From Ceratodon purpureus (Eukaryota > Streptophyta > Bryopsida > Pseudoditrichales > Ditrichaceae), in assembly GCA_014871385.1 (NCBI GenBank), contig CM026431.1, forward strand, positions 5,121,089 through 5,185,088: 64,000 nucleotides of DNA, written 5' to 3'. The notes under the pieces were generated by a model, which saw nothing but the letters and a program-made list of their open reading frames with translations, did no database searches and was not told the origin of the DNA. Of this stretch, positions 44,063 to 57,330 are shown in pieces; the first letter of the stretch is position 1; every line of letters starts with the position of its first letter. Both the position numbers and the translations under genes were made by a program.

Positions 44063-45350
44063 TCTCTATTCAATACTTCTACAAAAGAAAAAACAAGTAA
44101 AATCAAGAATATAAATGAATAATAAAATCACAAAAAAACTAACAAATAATTTATATAAAGAAAACCATATACTAATTTCAACTTAATCAAACAACATTAC
44201 ATAGAAATATATAGATTTGAAATAAGAACAACGTAAAATCAAAATATATTTAAAAAGAAGGTAAAAATATAGATTCATAGAAATAGAGGATTCAAAGAAA
44301 AATAAAAGTAAAACAAAAGTAGAGAGGAAAAATAAAAATGTCCTATATTTAAAATACAAGGTCTTTAAAATGAAAATAAAAGGTACAGAACACGAGTTAC
44401 AGCAAGTACAGTTAAACGCAAACGCAAATATAGATAACCGCCTAATACCCGCACCCTGTCCGCCCAAACGGGTATCACCCAGGTACTGAAGCAAGAGAAG
44501 CGAGCACTTGCCTGGCTTCGGAGATGCGGAGTGTGGGATCCCCGAGAAGAAAAGCCGCAAAAGCACCGGAGCGATGGCGAAGAATCCTCTTCCCAAAATG
44601 CTGGACAATCCTCCCGGTCCTGCCCAGCACAGTAGTAGCCTACCACTGTCGCAATGCACGCACTCGTAGTGTAGGCCCACTGCAGACACTTTCCAACGAT
44701 CCATCATATCAAGCAACCGAGCTCAGTCGGATCACCACCATCGCTGCAGCTGCAGCTAGCTCCACCAGAAATCATCGTCACGGAACTCCTCCCAACTCTC
44801 ACCGGAATCCCGCAACTCACAAGGATCCTCCACCGCATGTGATTCCCCCCCTCCCCTTCCCCTTCCCCCTCCCTTCCACTGTTCATCTGCTCCCCCCTTT
44901 GCTCTCCCCACTTCCATCAATCATGACTTTCTTCCCCCTTCGAGCTCACAAACTGGGAATCCATCTCTAGATTCTCAACCCATGTCATGTGGGAAGAACA
45001 CACCACATGTATATCAGTGTAGTTCTTTCGTTTCCTGCATCCCTGCATTGCTGTACCCACGTTAGAGATTAATTATTTCGACATTCTTAGCTTTTGTCTT
45101 CTGGGCTGGATTTTTTGGGGGGTGGATTAAGGGTTGTACTTGCTAGATCAGTCCTTGTGAGGTATTTTGTACCAGGTTTTTGGTTTGTTGTGTTAGGGTG
45201 GAGTTGCCCTTTTTTTTGGAAGGGAAGAAGGGAGAGTTTTGTGTTTTTGGTAGCTGGATGGGGAGATAAGTTGGGGATTTAGAAGAGGTGTTGGGTGGAT
45301 TTTAGGGGGAGAAGTGGTTGAGTTTTTGAGGTGGGATTGAAGTGGTTGCT
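44063..45350. other. Upstream region of GT8 gene
   Basis: 44.4-44.95 kb is GC-rich with pyrimidine tracts (CCCCTCCCCTTCCCC near 44850), like a plant 5' leader or promoter. Long frames here have simple composition and I do not call them. Confidence 0.45.
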
Positions 45351-48300
45351 ATGCCAGACTATCAGCCGTCGTCCGGGATGGCGACTAGGAGGGTGCAGCC
45401 GCGGAATTCTGACGAGGAGGCGAATAGGTCTCGTACCATTCGGCCGGACCTGGAGCCCGCGCCCCAGCCGTGGCCTGGGTTGCCGTATGTGGCGGTGTTG
45501 GTGATGTGCGGGTTTCTGGCGCTGCAGTTGTACCCGTCCACGCATTGGCGTCACCCGCAGGACCGGCTCAAGAGGTGGGTGCCGCATGGGGATCCGCAGA
45601 TCGTCCAGGCCACGGGGAAGGATTCCTTCTACAGCACCTTAGATGAGGTGCAGGTGCAGCAGGCCGAGGACTTGGCCGCGCAAGAGGAACTTTCTGCTCT
45701 CCCTAAGGTCTGTCTTTCATCTCCGTGGTTTTTATTTTTGATTTCTGGTATAACATTTCCGAGTACTGCTACAGGGTAGTATACCGGTAGTACCATTCGT
45801 CTTTCAGAGTTAAGACCTTTTTAAGAATTTTCATCTTTAACCAACATGATCGAAGTAAATCATGTCTGAGATAGGTCAAAAAAAATGTTTGTATCAAGCA
45901 CGTTGAGAAGGTTGACATTTTGGAAATTGGATTACCGGATCAGTCATGAATATTCTTCTTATGGGCGCTATGATCATTTCTGTAATTTGAAGCAGAATTC
46001 GACGGTGAGTTTTCGAGCCCTCAAGTACTTTATCTGGAAATGAGCGGAGGCCAATTTAATCTATCTGGGAAAGGAAAGAGAGAAATCCATAATGATCTTT
46101 CTTTCAGTTTGTGGGAGCTCAGTTGACATCTCTTCGGTGTGTGTTGAGGAACATTTGAGACACAAAAAATATTTTAGGGTTTTATGTCCCAAGAAGTTGG
46201 GCATGAAGATGGATTTGAAACCCATATTTTGGTCTTGGCATTTTTTTGCATCTGGTGGCTCAGAGATTTCGGAGTTAGGTTTGTGCATAAACTCAAGATG
46301 TCAGGGTGAATTCGCGCATTGAGCTAAGCATAAGATTGGATAAATGCAATTGCCTGTCTTGTGAGATGGGTGATTTTGGTTGTAACATTCGAAATTAGAA
46401 TTCAGTGATTGATGCAACATACGAAGTTAGTGATGTACGATACAGCAGGGCAGCTTTTTCTTTGCTTGTCAGTAAGGGTGAAATAAACTTCGGCTGGGGA
46501 CAAATGCGCTACTGGGAACCTCCCTGCCTGCACCCGACGTTTCTGGGGGTCCTCAAATGGGACCTTCGGTTCGTTGGTGCGCGGTTTAACCTCTGGGACT
46601 CGATCAAACATAAACCAATCTTCTTAGTGATTTAAACTATCAATCCAGTAATTCCCACTCAAATTTAACTCGGAATTCCATGACCTCAAGCCAGCTACCC
46701 TGTAAAAGTCAGGTACAAAGTCAAGTACAGGAAGGGGAGGTCCCGAGTAGTGCATTCTACCTCTTCCGCTGTTGGGAAATATCTCGCTCGTGCTGGTCTC
46801 TGATAGTTTAGAGGTCTGATGCTTGCAGGATGAGGATCACGACGAGGATACCTTAGCTTTCTTGAAGAAAGCTGGTGAGCAAGAAGTACATATCTTTGTG
46901 AGTACAGATGCAAGCGACTTTCGGCCACTTGCTGTGCTCGTGAATTCTACCATCTCCAATGCTTTGTAAGTTCTCTGACATCTGTTCTTTATTCAGGACT
47001 TACGTAATTGTCGGTAATTCGTCTTTGTGATATCGGAACAATGAAAAGGTTGTGTTCAGACGTGCCAAACTGTGGGAATTCAGTATGCAAGGAAGTTACT
47101 ATTTTGGTAATCATATTCTGTCAAAGATGGCCTTGACGTTGTGTGAAGGAGCTTACTGTTGTTTTCTGGGAACAGGCATCCAGAGCGCCTACACTTCCAT
47201 TTGGTGATGCCACCAAGCCATCGCTTCAGAGCAAAGCATTTGAGTGCTTTCTTTAGAGATGTGAAGATTGAGATAGTCAGGTAGGCCATTGAAACTCTAC
47301 TCTTCCATGAGGTTCCAGCTCTAGCAATGTGTCTTTTAGGTTTTTGGAAAGTAATCCGTGTCTAGAATTGGATAGGTACTCATGATTTAGTTGTATTGGA
47401 CTAGGTAATGTGCACGCAGCCCCTGGTTATGAGAGATAACCTTGTCGAGCTACGGGAGTGGTGAGATTGGTTGTCTTCATAACCAGGGGCTGAATGCACA
47501 TTACCGGACATAACATCAATGGTTGGATCTTGTTCAATCTTGTTCGATGTTTATTAATTAGGTTCAGAAACGAAAAGATAGGCATCATAACTGCAAAGCA
47601 GTCCCCGATAATAGGAAATAACTTGTCATTCTGATCCAATGGTTGCCAACCACCACTACAGTCATGCGCTGCATTGACGTAATGAAATCATGAATTGTGT
47701 TAATGTTTACAGCGAAAATATTGATTTGAAAGAGATGGAGAGTCATATTTCTTTCCGGAACAACAGCAAGGCAAGACCAGAGCTACAGAGCGTGTACAAC
47801 TTTGTACCTTTCTTACTTCCCCGCTACTTCAAAGATATTGACAGATTTATCTACCTTGATGCTGACGTAGTAGTGAAGGTATGGAAATTATTTCTTCTGT
47901 TTTTTTATTGTCTCCTCGTTTTTGGCATCATCGTTTTTCTGCATGAAAGTATGTGTTAGACTTGGATTGCTGGTACAGCATGGTCTATTCTGCTACAGAT
48001 AAAATTGTGCTAGAATACCGATCATTGTTCGACAGGTGTACATGATATTCAGCTATCATTTTTATGAAGATTAAGCGAATGTATCACTGAGTTAAGTATT
48101 TATTCTGCAGGGCAATATTGAGGAGCTATTGCAGATTGATCTCGAAGATCGAGCAGCTGCTGCAGTAGAGGACTGTTCTCAAAAGCTTGAGACTTATTTT
48201 GATTTTGACCAACTGGCAAAGATCCAGGCACGCCCTAATAAGCCTGCTTGGGTTCCTAGTGTACCCATCAATTCAGAGGCCTGTGTGTTCAACAGAGGTG

Positions 48301-48977
48301 TGCTTGTGATCAATACCAAACAGTGGATCAAAGAGCAGGTGACAGAAGCTATTCTGTGGTGGATGGACGAATTTCACGATGCCGACTCAGTCCTTTACAA
48401 GTACGTGTTGAAGAAATCAATTCAATTTGAAACTTTGCATGGTTGGAGTAGAAGAAAGATTGCATAGAACTCAGATGGAACTTTTCACATGGCAAATCGT
48501 TTTTGGATTGAACGAAATAGCTGTGATGAAGCGTCTATAACATATCTAGCTGGCAATTGTATGTGATGGATATAGTGCTGCTGTACTCATTTATTTCTTT
48601 TTTTCTTACGTTTCAGGTATGGACTCTCGCAACCACCCTTCTTACTAGCACTATACGGAAAATACAAGAAATTAGAGACTCTCTGGAATGTCCGTGGGCT
48701 TGGACGCCATGAGTTCAGCGAGCATGAGCGGGAATTTTTAGAAAAGAAATACAATCACAAGCCAGACCGAAAACCCTTCATTTCTTTCGAAGCTGATTCT
48801 GCAAAGATTTTGCACTTCAACGGCAAGTTCAAGCCTTGGAAACGGGTAAGGCCAGTCGGAGCATCGAAAGATGTCATTTCACGTTGTGGGGCGAAAGGGG
48901 TCGAATGTGCCAAGCTTTGGTGGGAGTATCTTAGCCCTCTTGCTGATGAAATTCTAAAACACGATGATACTATGTAG
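45351..48977 (+). CDS. GT8-family glycosyltransferase, type II membrane protein, six exons
   Basis: Exons 45351-45707, 46829-46965, 47176-47280, 47713-47878, 48111-48400 and 48617-48977 join in consistent phase to give 471 residues. A Pro/Arg-rich cytosolic N terminus is followed by a single membrane anchor (LPYVAVLVMCGFLALQLYP, ~residues 44-62), implying a Golgi type II enzyme. The catalytic part contains VHIFVSTDASDFRPLAVLVN, HPERLHFHLVMP, the DxD metal/UDP-sugar motif in FIYLDADVVVKGNIEELL, and INSEACVFNRGVLVINTKQW. It ends with the family's GLSQPPFLLAL and HFNGKFKPWK (histidine near the second metal ligand). GT8 plant members include galacturonosyltransferases and related cell-wall enzymes; the donor and acceptor cannot be told from sequence. 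Intron 3 holds a small fold-back element. Confidence 0.9.
47404..47505. mobile_element. Fold-back mini-element in GT8 intron 3
   Basis: Arms GGTAATGTGCA(CG)CAGCCCCTGGTTATGA and its near-exact inverse at 47478-47505 enclose only ~45 bp. The flanks share GGAC (5' GGACTA, 3' GGACAT), a possible target duplication. The transcript would form a long hairpin in the intron of the pre-mRNA. Confidence 0.75.
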
Positions 48978-50982
48978 TCTGCTTGGTAGATTTCGCATAC
49001 CTGCCTTCCTCCAAAAATTGGGAGCACCATTGTACCACTAGATTCACTGCGTCCGCAGTATTGATTCACAGCTTGATTAAAAACAGATAGAGGTAACAGG
49101 CCTTGCAACAATCCTTGGAACGTTGTAGAATTGTCACAGCTCAAAAGTAGAACATCCAGAACTTCAGACTCGTAGGGGAGAGGATGTGAAGCAAGAAGAA
49201 TTTCCATTGCCTTGTGAAACATTAGACACATCTCGAATAGAACCGGGTAGAAGGAGATCTCCAGGATTGCAGTCCTGGAAACTGTATCATGTAGGTCTTA
49301 GGTTAAACTTATTGAATAGGAAATATTACCGAAGGAGATATTCTACCATTTATCACTGTCTTCACCTACCATATTCATATGTGAACCTCAAATGTATACT
49401 CGCTTTATCAAACCTGTTTGGATCATTTCAGGGACCGCCAAATTGACCTTTCGGCTTCATTGACTCTATTTCTTGCAATACCATACAAACCTTCTAATAT
49501 TATGTGTATAGAAAATTCAGGTGCTTAACTTTAATGTTATGAATACTAGTTCATGTTGTGTGAACAGTCCTGCTGACGAGTCTTTGAGCTGTCTTCACAC
49601 GCTACCAGACGCTTCTCCGCCGCATAGGAATTGGGCCATGACCTTGTGACACTACATCCTCGTTTTGTTGCAGAAATCATGTTTTTTGCATCAAGTGCAC
49701 ATGCAATCTGGGTCCCAATGGCCATTATGGCCTGTAGAGTAGCTCTATCCCCAACCTATTGGGTAGCTCTATCCCTGCAGACTTTTGGTTCACTGGTGAC
49801 CTCTTTAGACACTTGATTTAGGCTTCTAGAACAGGCTCTTTATATAGTGTGAACAGAAGTGTTTTAGATTTCTACACCAATTGGAAGTTTACATGCAATC
49901 GCTTAGTGACACACTAGTGCTTGAAATGAATGTGCATTGAAAAATTGATAGAGGAGTGCTTGATGGAAATTAGTGTGAAGTATCCGCATTAGTTTTCAAT
50001 CCACACAATCTAAGGTGAACCGTGTATCAGGGCTTCCTTTTCTTGTTTTGTTGTTCTAGACTTCACCAATCTATACTAGTTTGGCTATAAGATGTGCAAA
50101 ATTACGAATATCTTGTTGCAAAACGACATATTTTTTTATGCCTCTGGAGATTGCAACCTAACAAAGTACCTTCTAACTGATAATATGGATATGATGACAT
50201 GGACATGATGACAGTCTCTTATCACCCCATTAATCCTCTTTAAATATAGGATTAGGGTGACATGGTGAGGTTACAGTACCCATGGTCAACAGTTAAGCCC
50301 TTGTGCATATGTGTAGTTGAAATCATCTTAGTCACAATTTTTGAATTCTATTAAAAATAAAAAATGAGAATAAATGCCATGAGAATCAAAGTTTTTGAAG
50401 TTACAATTATTTTTGATAAAAATCGTCAAAATGAAAAGATATTTCATCTCTTGGTTGAATGAATTAGTTTGATTCATATCCATAAGAAACACAAGAACTT
50501 TGCTTTAGATTTTGCTTTGGATTTTGCTTTGGCATCTATTTGGCAATAAAGTAGAGTGACAAGGCACAATAAATGTAGTTCAAAATTACCAGCCTGCACT
50601 AATGTTTAGAACTCCACAGTATAGGGAGAAAAACAAGGAAAATGAGACTTTTCAAAACAAAGTGCCATTTTGGAGTTAGTTGTAAAACTTCATGTGGCTC
50701 TTGTGTGGTTTGGGCCAGTGTTGATTTGTCACTGGTTAGAGATGCACTAGTAGCAACCTTGTCTCCCCTCATTTACTATTTCAAGCATTTTAGATGTCGG
50801 TGAGTCTGCCTAGGTCACAAAAGACAAGAAGGAAAGTGTCCTCTTCCACATTCTACGTAAATGTTTAATGAAGGACGACACTTTATGAGTGAGGAACAAC
50901 AAGTTTCTTATAGCAACGATGGATTCACATTGAGGCTTTAAAATGTCAATGTGTAGATGTTTGTAATGGGATCAAAACTAAG
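48978..50982. other. Intergenic, no gene seen
   Basis: 3' flank of the GT8 gene, then AT-rich DNA. A minus-strand frame overlapping 48755-49231 is antisense to the last GT8 exon and is not called. Confidence 0.5.
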
Positions 50983-51204
50983 ATGAGTTCTGAGACCGAA
51001 GAGCACTTAGTTGCAGTGCGTAAGGTGATGAAAGGAACATGGTGCAGGAACTACTTTGCTAAGACTAAATCTGACACGGAGTCCATTGTGGAGTTTGATG
51101 CTATTACCGGAGTGACGTCTGTGATGAGTTGGGATGCACAGCGACTCTGCAATCCTGCAACGGCGCCGGATTGCTCGAAACAGTCCATTCTCGCTGTCTA
51201 CTGA
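50983..51204 (+). CDS. Hypothetical 73-residue protein
   Basis: Reads MSSETEEHLVAVRKVMKGTW and contains NYFAK, followed by a D-x-(I/V)-x-x-x-T pattern. The small gene at 34404 has the same NYFAK in a similar position, so this may be a distant or broken relative. The region is less AT-rich than its surroundings. Weak support. Confidence 0.3.
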   Translation: MSSETEEHLVAVRKVMKGTWCRNYFAKTKSDTESIVEFDAITGVTSVMSWDAQRLCNPATAPDCSKQSILAVY

Positions 51205-54160
51205 CCTGGGCAGGCTCCAAATACTCACTTTTTCTCGCGCTTGCTAATGCGAGTGGTGCCGTGTTGGAGTATTGGATTTGTTAGTCCAGGTTGAAAGTTT
51301 TTGGAATCCGTTGGATTTGCTGGAAATGAACATTTTAGGACATTGTGGTGGATTGCGAGAATGAAATGTGCGTGGGATGAGGGCGATTTTTGATGTGCAA
51401 TGGACGAGATGATGGTGATCAAGGTTTGAGATGAGCCTCAGGGTGGTGGCAACTTGATAACAGGGCGTAGCAACTGGGTTAATTTTCGTTTGCTTTTTCA
51501 ACATTGTTAATGCTTTCATGAATGGTGAAGTACTGCAGTAAGTGGATAGACGTCAAATATAGTATTTTTTGTGAATGTACATGAGAGTGTTTGGAATTCT
51601 TATTAATGTAAGTACATGATTTACATTCGACATTGAAACTCGGCTTAGTACAAGCTTCAAGTTGATACGCATTGGGGAAGAACGATTTCCGATGCGAAGG
51701 TTTGGATGCATGTGGCGAGAGTAAGTCTACAGAGCTGTTGGATTTCTTAAATGTTCAGCACCTGCTATTCCTCTAGGAGGTGTTTGTAAGAACTTTTTTG
51801 TGGCTAAGTTGCGCCGACTTTGTTGTAGCTGTGAGATTTCAACTCTACGATTCACTTTAGGAGCAGAGCTAATGATGAATGATTCGGATGCTCTCATGGT
51901 GTCACCGTTCTCAGTCACCCATGTGGTATTCAGCCACATTCACGTGAAAACTGGACAGGAATGCACTCACAGCTCTTCGATTCTCATGATCTTCTCTATA
52001 TCAGGTGATAGATTAAAGTATGTTACTCAGTGTCTCTTTAGGGGATGTTACTTTCTTACCGCTTTAATTTTCACTGCCACTTTGATCTTTTTGGAATCCA
52101 TCGTGCTCCAAAGAGATGATTGGTAGCACATAATTTGTGTGTACGTTGGCTCTCCTCCAAAATTAGTCAATAGACTTCTCACAGTACTGTTGTGGTTCTG
52201 ACTTTTCAAGTACAGTAAACCTGACTTTTGAGCACCCGTCTTTCTTTCCACTGAGTAGTACACTACAGCGGCAGCGGAATTTCCAATAAGTGGCAAGGGA
52301 TCAGAAAATCAGTTCCGAAAACAGCAGTTCGGATCTTGACGCCGTACCAAAGCATCCGGGCTGCACCCAGAAGAGCTGCAGTCATGGCATCAGCAGTCCA
52401 AGCTGGGGCCTCCTGGTGGTGCAACTTACGTCAAGTCCTCAAACCATCCGTTTGGAGCTCTAGCTGCTGACTTCTTCAAGGTACTGTGCTATGCAGTGTG
52501 CACGCTTGGGTCGGGTGGAGATTCTGGAGAATGATCGGAATCTGATATCTATATCATCGAGGCACTATATTAGTTATGTTTCTTAAGCGGAGCCGTGGAG
52601 ATTCGAGAAGTGGTACATTGTCCACTGCTTCCATGAGCAGTAAAGTTTATATCACTTGTCATATAGGTGCATTATGCACGTCAGCAGTAGATGTCTGAAG
52701 GAATACTATCGTCACTCTTGGGACTGGCTTTAAGCAGAATAAGAGTCTTTAAGCAGAATCCAAATGGACAGGAATTGCTTGAAGTTCAAGGTGTTTTTTG
52801 CTCTTGGAATAACTCACTTGTTTAATGTAACACTTGAGCACCTGCAAATTACTGAGAGGCTTGGAATGAGGTGGTTCCTTTCATTCCAAGGTCTCATATA
52901 ATTTGTTATCCCTTCATCCTTGTAGAGGGTCCGGGATTGGCATCCCATCGCATAGAACGTTGAATTCATTGGCCTAGAAAAAGAGATGACTACCAATGAC
53001 CCTTCTGTAATCAGAATTATATATAAAATCACTCAATTTTTCCATAGAATAGGTGAGTACATACTTTTATCTTTAAAATTCTTGATTGAAATACTTACCA
53101 ATCAAGTCATTGCTTACCTACCACCACAATGTATCAGGTGCACTCTATTGTGTTCTGGGAATCATTGCCTTTTCAAGTTCGCTAAAGTTGCACACAGGTA
53201 TCACGTTGATTTTTACTAGGTGCCGATGAAATTTTATTTTTTGTGCAATATTGAAATTCAGTGGCATTTGTTCACAAAAATAAAAATAAAGATTGAGAAG
53301 AATAATTTGTCTCAATATCCTGTCAACTACAGTAGTGTCTTTTAAAACAATTTAAATAAACGGAATGAGAATTTTATGGCAGAACAGAATATGGTGACAT
53401 GTGTGGTGACATAAGTGACACCGTAATCCAGGAGAAGGAACTAACTTGAGGAACTACAGTTACCCCAAAGTCTGCAGGAAGCAAGCAGCCGTCAAGGCAC
53501 TAATCAAATGACAAGTAAGACCTCTATCGACTCCATTTATCTGGACTAATGTTCTAGAAGTAGAATAATTCTGGTCCCTTTTTAGAAGAGCTGGCGTGAA
53601 TTATGTGTTTGTTTGTTAAGTATCTCACATCAAATGTCCAAATGAGAAAGAAGAACTCAAGTTTTGTGTTTAAAGAAGCATGCGTGAATTATGTGTATGT
53701 TGGTTGGGTATCTCGAAGACTTATACTAGTAGAAATCATGTCTGCAATGACCATAACAGGTGACTAGAGTTATGACCATTTTGACCAGACTTTTCATAAT
53801 TTGGTGAGAATGATCATGATCTTGGTTACATGTTCTAGTCATTGCAGGTATGGCTTCCACTAATCTAATTCCAAGTTCAAAATTCCATAGACTCATTTGT
53901 GTGGTTTTGAATTCTAAACTACTAGTGATAAACAAAAATGTAGGAACTGTAGAAGTTGTACTAACTAGTAAAGTCCACCCATCCACCCTTTTAAAGTTAT
54001 CAGAATTGGAATATACATTTGAATTATGGAAGGACATACCAATGATATTTACAATTATCAAATAACAAAAAGGTAGTATCACCAACGTTTTATTATAAGA
54101 CTACGAGTGTACGCATCCCTACACTACATGAGAAAATCTTATAAAGTATTTAATCATCTG
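51205..54160. other. Intergenic, no gene seen
   Basis: About 3 kb of unique-looking sequence with short frames only. No recognised domain. Confidence 0.5.
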
Positions 54161-54911
54161 GGTGTAAGCATGGTAAAGTGGACCAAAAAAGTGCTTAACT
54201 ATTTGTCAGTTTCAGCCCTCTTGCAAAAATTGCACAAAAGTGACGGAAAGATGTAATTGAAGTCAATTTTTTTTGCTAATATGGATTCTTAACTTGTTTT
54301 TCTACAACTTGGAAAAGTTTCGTGCAAAGTAGACACTTTAAAGTTATTGTATAAAGGCTTTAAATCCAAGCAAAGTGAATGCAGTCATTTGGAAAAGTGA
54401 ACATAATGGTTTAGGGTTTTGTCCGAAATCACTTTTATTTTCGCGATGCCCTCTGTATGTTTAAGAGGTATTCTAAAATAGTCAATTCATATACTCATTA
54501 ATTGGTTTAGCGTTCCAAAAGTACCGCAAGGAAGTTATTTAAGAGGATCACTTCCAAGTTGAAGTTCCGCGGTACTTTTTGTCACTTTTTTTTCACCGAA
54601 CATTGTTTTTTAAATTGAAAAAAACATCCTCTAAAGACAACAGAGGGCACCAAATGAATAAATCAAGACTTTGGAAAAGTTCATTTTCATGATTTAGAAC
54701 TAGTGGTCAAATTTAGTTTCAATTCAGGATGTTTTTTTTTTGAAGCTGCGTGTAAGATACCTTGCGACACCCTAAAAAGTGACTAAAATGGTCAAAAACT
54801 ACACCAAAATGCTCAAAATCAGCTTTGAGCTTTAAAAAACAGCACACTTCATATTCACTTGTTAGTGGTCACATGTTGCACTTTGTGGTCCACTTTATTG
54901 TGCTTACACCC
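54161..54911 (-). mobile_element. MITE family A, copy 3 (751 bp), inverted relative to copies 1-2
   Basis: Ends GGGTGTAAGCATGGTAAAGT and the inverse ACTTTATTGTGCTTACACCC, flanked by ATCT at 54157-54160 and 54912-54915. The interior aligns to the reverse complement of copies 1 and 2. Confidence 0.88.
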
Positions 54912-54915
54912 ATCT

Positions 54916-55096
54916 ACACTTCAACATGTTGAAAAGTAAAAGGAAAGGTATTTTTTTATTCTCAAATACTAGGATTTGAGAGTATTAATAATGAAAACAC
55001 ATTCAAAAATCATGTAAAGTAAGGACAATACTTTGATATACTTGCAATTGACACAGTTTTGTTATCTAATTTTCAAATATTTTACTTTATCATCAA
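54916..55096. other. Spacer between two MITE copies
   Basis: AT-rich unique sequence of about 180 bp. Confidence 0.5.
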
Positions 55097-55638
55097 GGGA
55101 GAAGCACAATAAAGTGGACCACAAAAGTACTTAGCTATTTGCTAGTTTCAGTTTCAGCCCTTTTGCAAAAATTGCACAAAAGTAATGGAAATTTTTTTTT
55201 TGCTAATATAGATTCTCAACTTGTTTTTCTACGACTTGGAAAAGTTTCGTACAAAGTAGACACTTTAAAGTTATTGTATAAAGGCTTTAAATCCAAGCAA
55301 AGTGAATGCAATCATTTGAAAAAGTGATTATAAAAGAATCAAAGACCATAAAAAATCACTTTTAATTAAGTGGTGACCTCTGTATGTGACAATGTGTATG
55401 TTTAAGAGGTATTCTAAAATAGTCAATTCATATACTCATTGATTGGTTTAGGGTTCCAAAAGTAGCGCAAGGATCACTTCCGTGGTACCTTCTATGCATT
55501 TTTTTTCACCAAACGTTGTTTTTTAAATTGAAAAAAACATCCTCTAAAGACAATAGAGGCCATCAAATGAAGAAATCAAGACTTTGGAAAAGTTCATTTT
55601 CATGATTTAGAACTAGTGGTCAAATTTAGTTTCAATTG
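55097..55638 (-). mobile_element. MITE family A, copy 4, truncated
   Basis: Begins GGGAGAAGCACAATAAAGTG and follows copy 3 closely, but the match stops near TTTCAATTGATG. It lacks the last ~190 bp and the second terminal repeat. Same orientation as copy 3. Confidence 0.85.
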
Positions 55639-56866
55639 ATGTTATTTTTATTATTAGTCTCAAGATATGTGCTGGTAGCTGCTTGTATCAGTTAATAAGT
55701 TCAATGGGAATCAAATTCAAATTAATTTAATTCCTAAAATTTCTTTAAATCCAAATGAAATTTTCGAGTTATGGGCAACTTAGATGAATTAGTAAAAAAT
55801 ATTATTTTGGCATATAAATTTTTGATAAAAAAAGATTTTACTCATTAACTAATTGTGTGATATTTTTTAGTGAATTTATGATTTTGGAAAAAAGTTTTAG
55901 CTACGAGCTCATTTTCATTTCAAATTTGGGCATCAAAGAACTTTTTATTTTAAAGATTTTTCTTAAAATTGTAATGTATTCTTAACCAAATTCCTACTTA
56001 AACTACTAGCGTGCCCAACTTTTAGTATATATAAGTTCTACAAAGGGAGGAAGTAAAGTTTGACCAAAAAATCCATATTTGTTGAAAAGGAATATTAGCC
56101 CTTTTTAGCTTTACAATCCCACAAGTGAAGAAAATCAAGAACATAAATTTGATATATGAGTAGATGTGGAATCATCAAAATTTTAGCAGTTTTATAAAGA
56201 GATAGAAAAAGAAAAAGAAAAATGATTAAATTTGGTAGAAAGATTCCATACTGCAAAACCTCTCCTTATATTTTAATTTTTTGGTCAAAATCTCCGATGC
56301 CTTAGATGAGCAAATAAACTTCGGCAAAGTCTCAGAAATCAAGAAATTTTGTTTGATCCACAATTCTTGGCCAATGCTAGATTCCTCAAATACATCAATT
56401 TAATTTTAAGATCTTAGGGCTAAATCTACTAAAAATATACTTAGGTTGAGATTCATTAGACTTAAAGTAGAAAAAGAGTCACTTTTGGCACTTTTAAGTT
56501 TTGATCAATTTGCAATAGAGAATTTGCATTTAATCTAATAAGCCAATTGAATTTGTGATTTGTTAAATGATCTTGTACATAAAATGTTTATCATTCCTTT
56601 GTCATGATTTTTATTGAATCCCATTACCTGGTTTATCTTAGATATATATTTTTTAGATATCTTTTTAAATTAATAAATTTTAGTTCATCATTTAGAAATT
56701 AGACCAGAAAATTTTATTCAACAAAAAAAATGATAAGAAAAAAAATAGATTTTATATATCTTAAAATAAATAAAAGCTATTTTAGTATGGATCTTTGTAG
56801 GAGTGATAAGGTGTTGAAATATTGAGAAATGGATTGATGTTGAAATTTGAATATCTTTTTCCAATC
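55639..56866. other. AT-rich intergenic, no gene seen
   Basis: Very AT-rich and featureless at my resolution. Confidence 0.5.
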
Positions 56867-56874
56867 GTTATAAC
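56867..56874. repeat. Left 8-bp target-site duplication of hAT-type element
   Basis: GTTATAAC, identical to 61186-61193. Confidence 0.9.
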
Positions 56875-57059
56875 CAGGGTTGTCACGGTCGTCCGGGACG
56901 CTCGGGACGTGGGGACGTCCGCGGACGTCCGCCAGCGCCAGAGGACGTCCTGTGACTTAGAAAAAAAAAATCACCCGCATAGGTTTCACCCCGGGGTGAA
57001 ACCACACCTTCTACGCGGGGGAGGGGTTGCGGGGGAGGGTGCGGCCGTCCCCGCGGAGC

Positions 57060-57330
57060 GGGGGGGGGGGGCCGTCGGCCGCGTCGGGAAGGGGCCGTCC
57101 CCGGCGACGGCCCCTTGCCGTCGCCGCGGAGGGGGGGGCCGTCCCCGGCGACGGCCCCTTGCCGTCGCCGCGGTGGAGGGGGTCGTCCCCGGCGACGGCC
57201 CCTTGCCGTCGCCGCGGTGGGGGGGGCCGTCCCCGGCCACAGCCCCTTGCCGTGGCCACGGAGGGGGGGGTCGTCCCAGGCGACGGCCCCTTGCCGTCGC
57301 CGCGGAGGGGAGGCCGTCCCCCGCGACGGC
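57060..57330. repeat. GC-rich tandem array inside hAT element
   Basis: Five units of about 45 bp built on CCGTCCCCGGCGACGGCCCC then TTGCCGTCGCCGCGG. Each unit is itself self-complementary (GGCGACGG / CCGTCGCC), so it can fold into a series of GC hairpins. Confidence 0.85.

Noticed and set aside
44183..44970. Overlapping frames of 90-177 codons on both strands upstream of the GT8 gene
   Set aside because: The composition changes along the frame from GC-rich to poly-Phe/Leu simple sequence, and nothing was recognised; more likely promoter or leader.
48755..49231. 158-codon minus-strand frame over the GT8 3' end
   Set aside because: Antisense to the well-supported last GT8 exon.
54161..55638. 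The 54.1-55.6 kb repeats as LTRs of a retrotransposon
   Set aside because: The two copies are in tandem, but each has its own inverted termini (one complete, with its own target duplication), there is no coding sequence or primer-binding site between them, and the same unit occurs singly at 29 and 35 kb.
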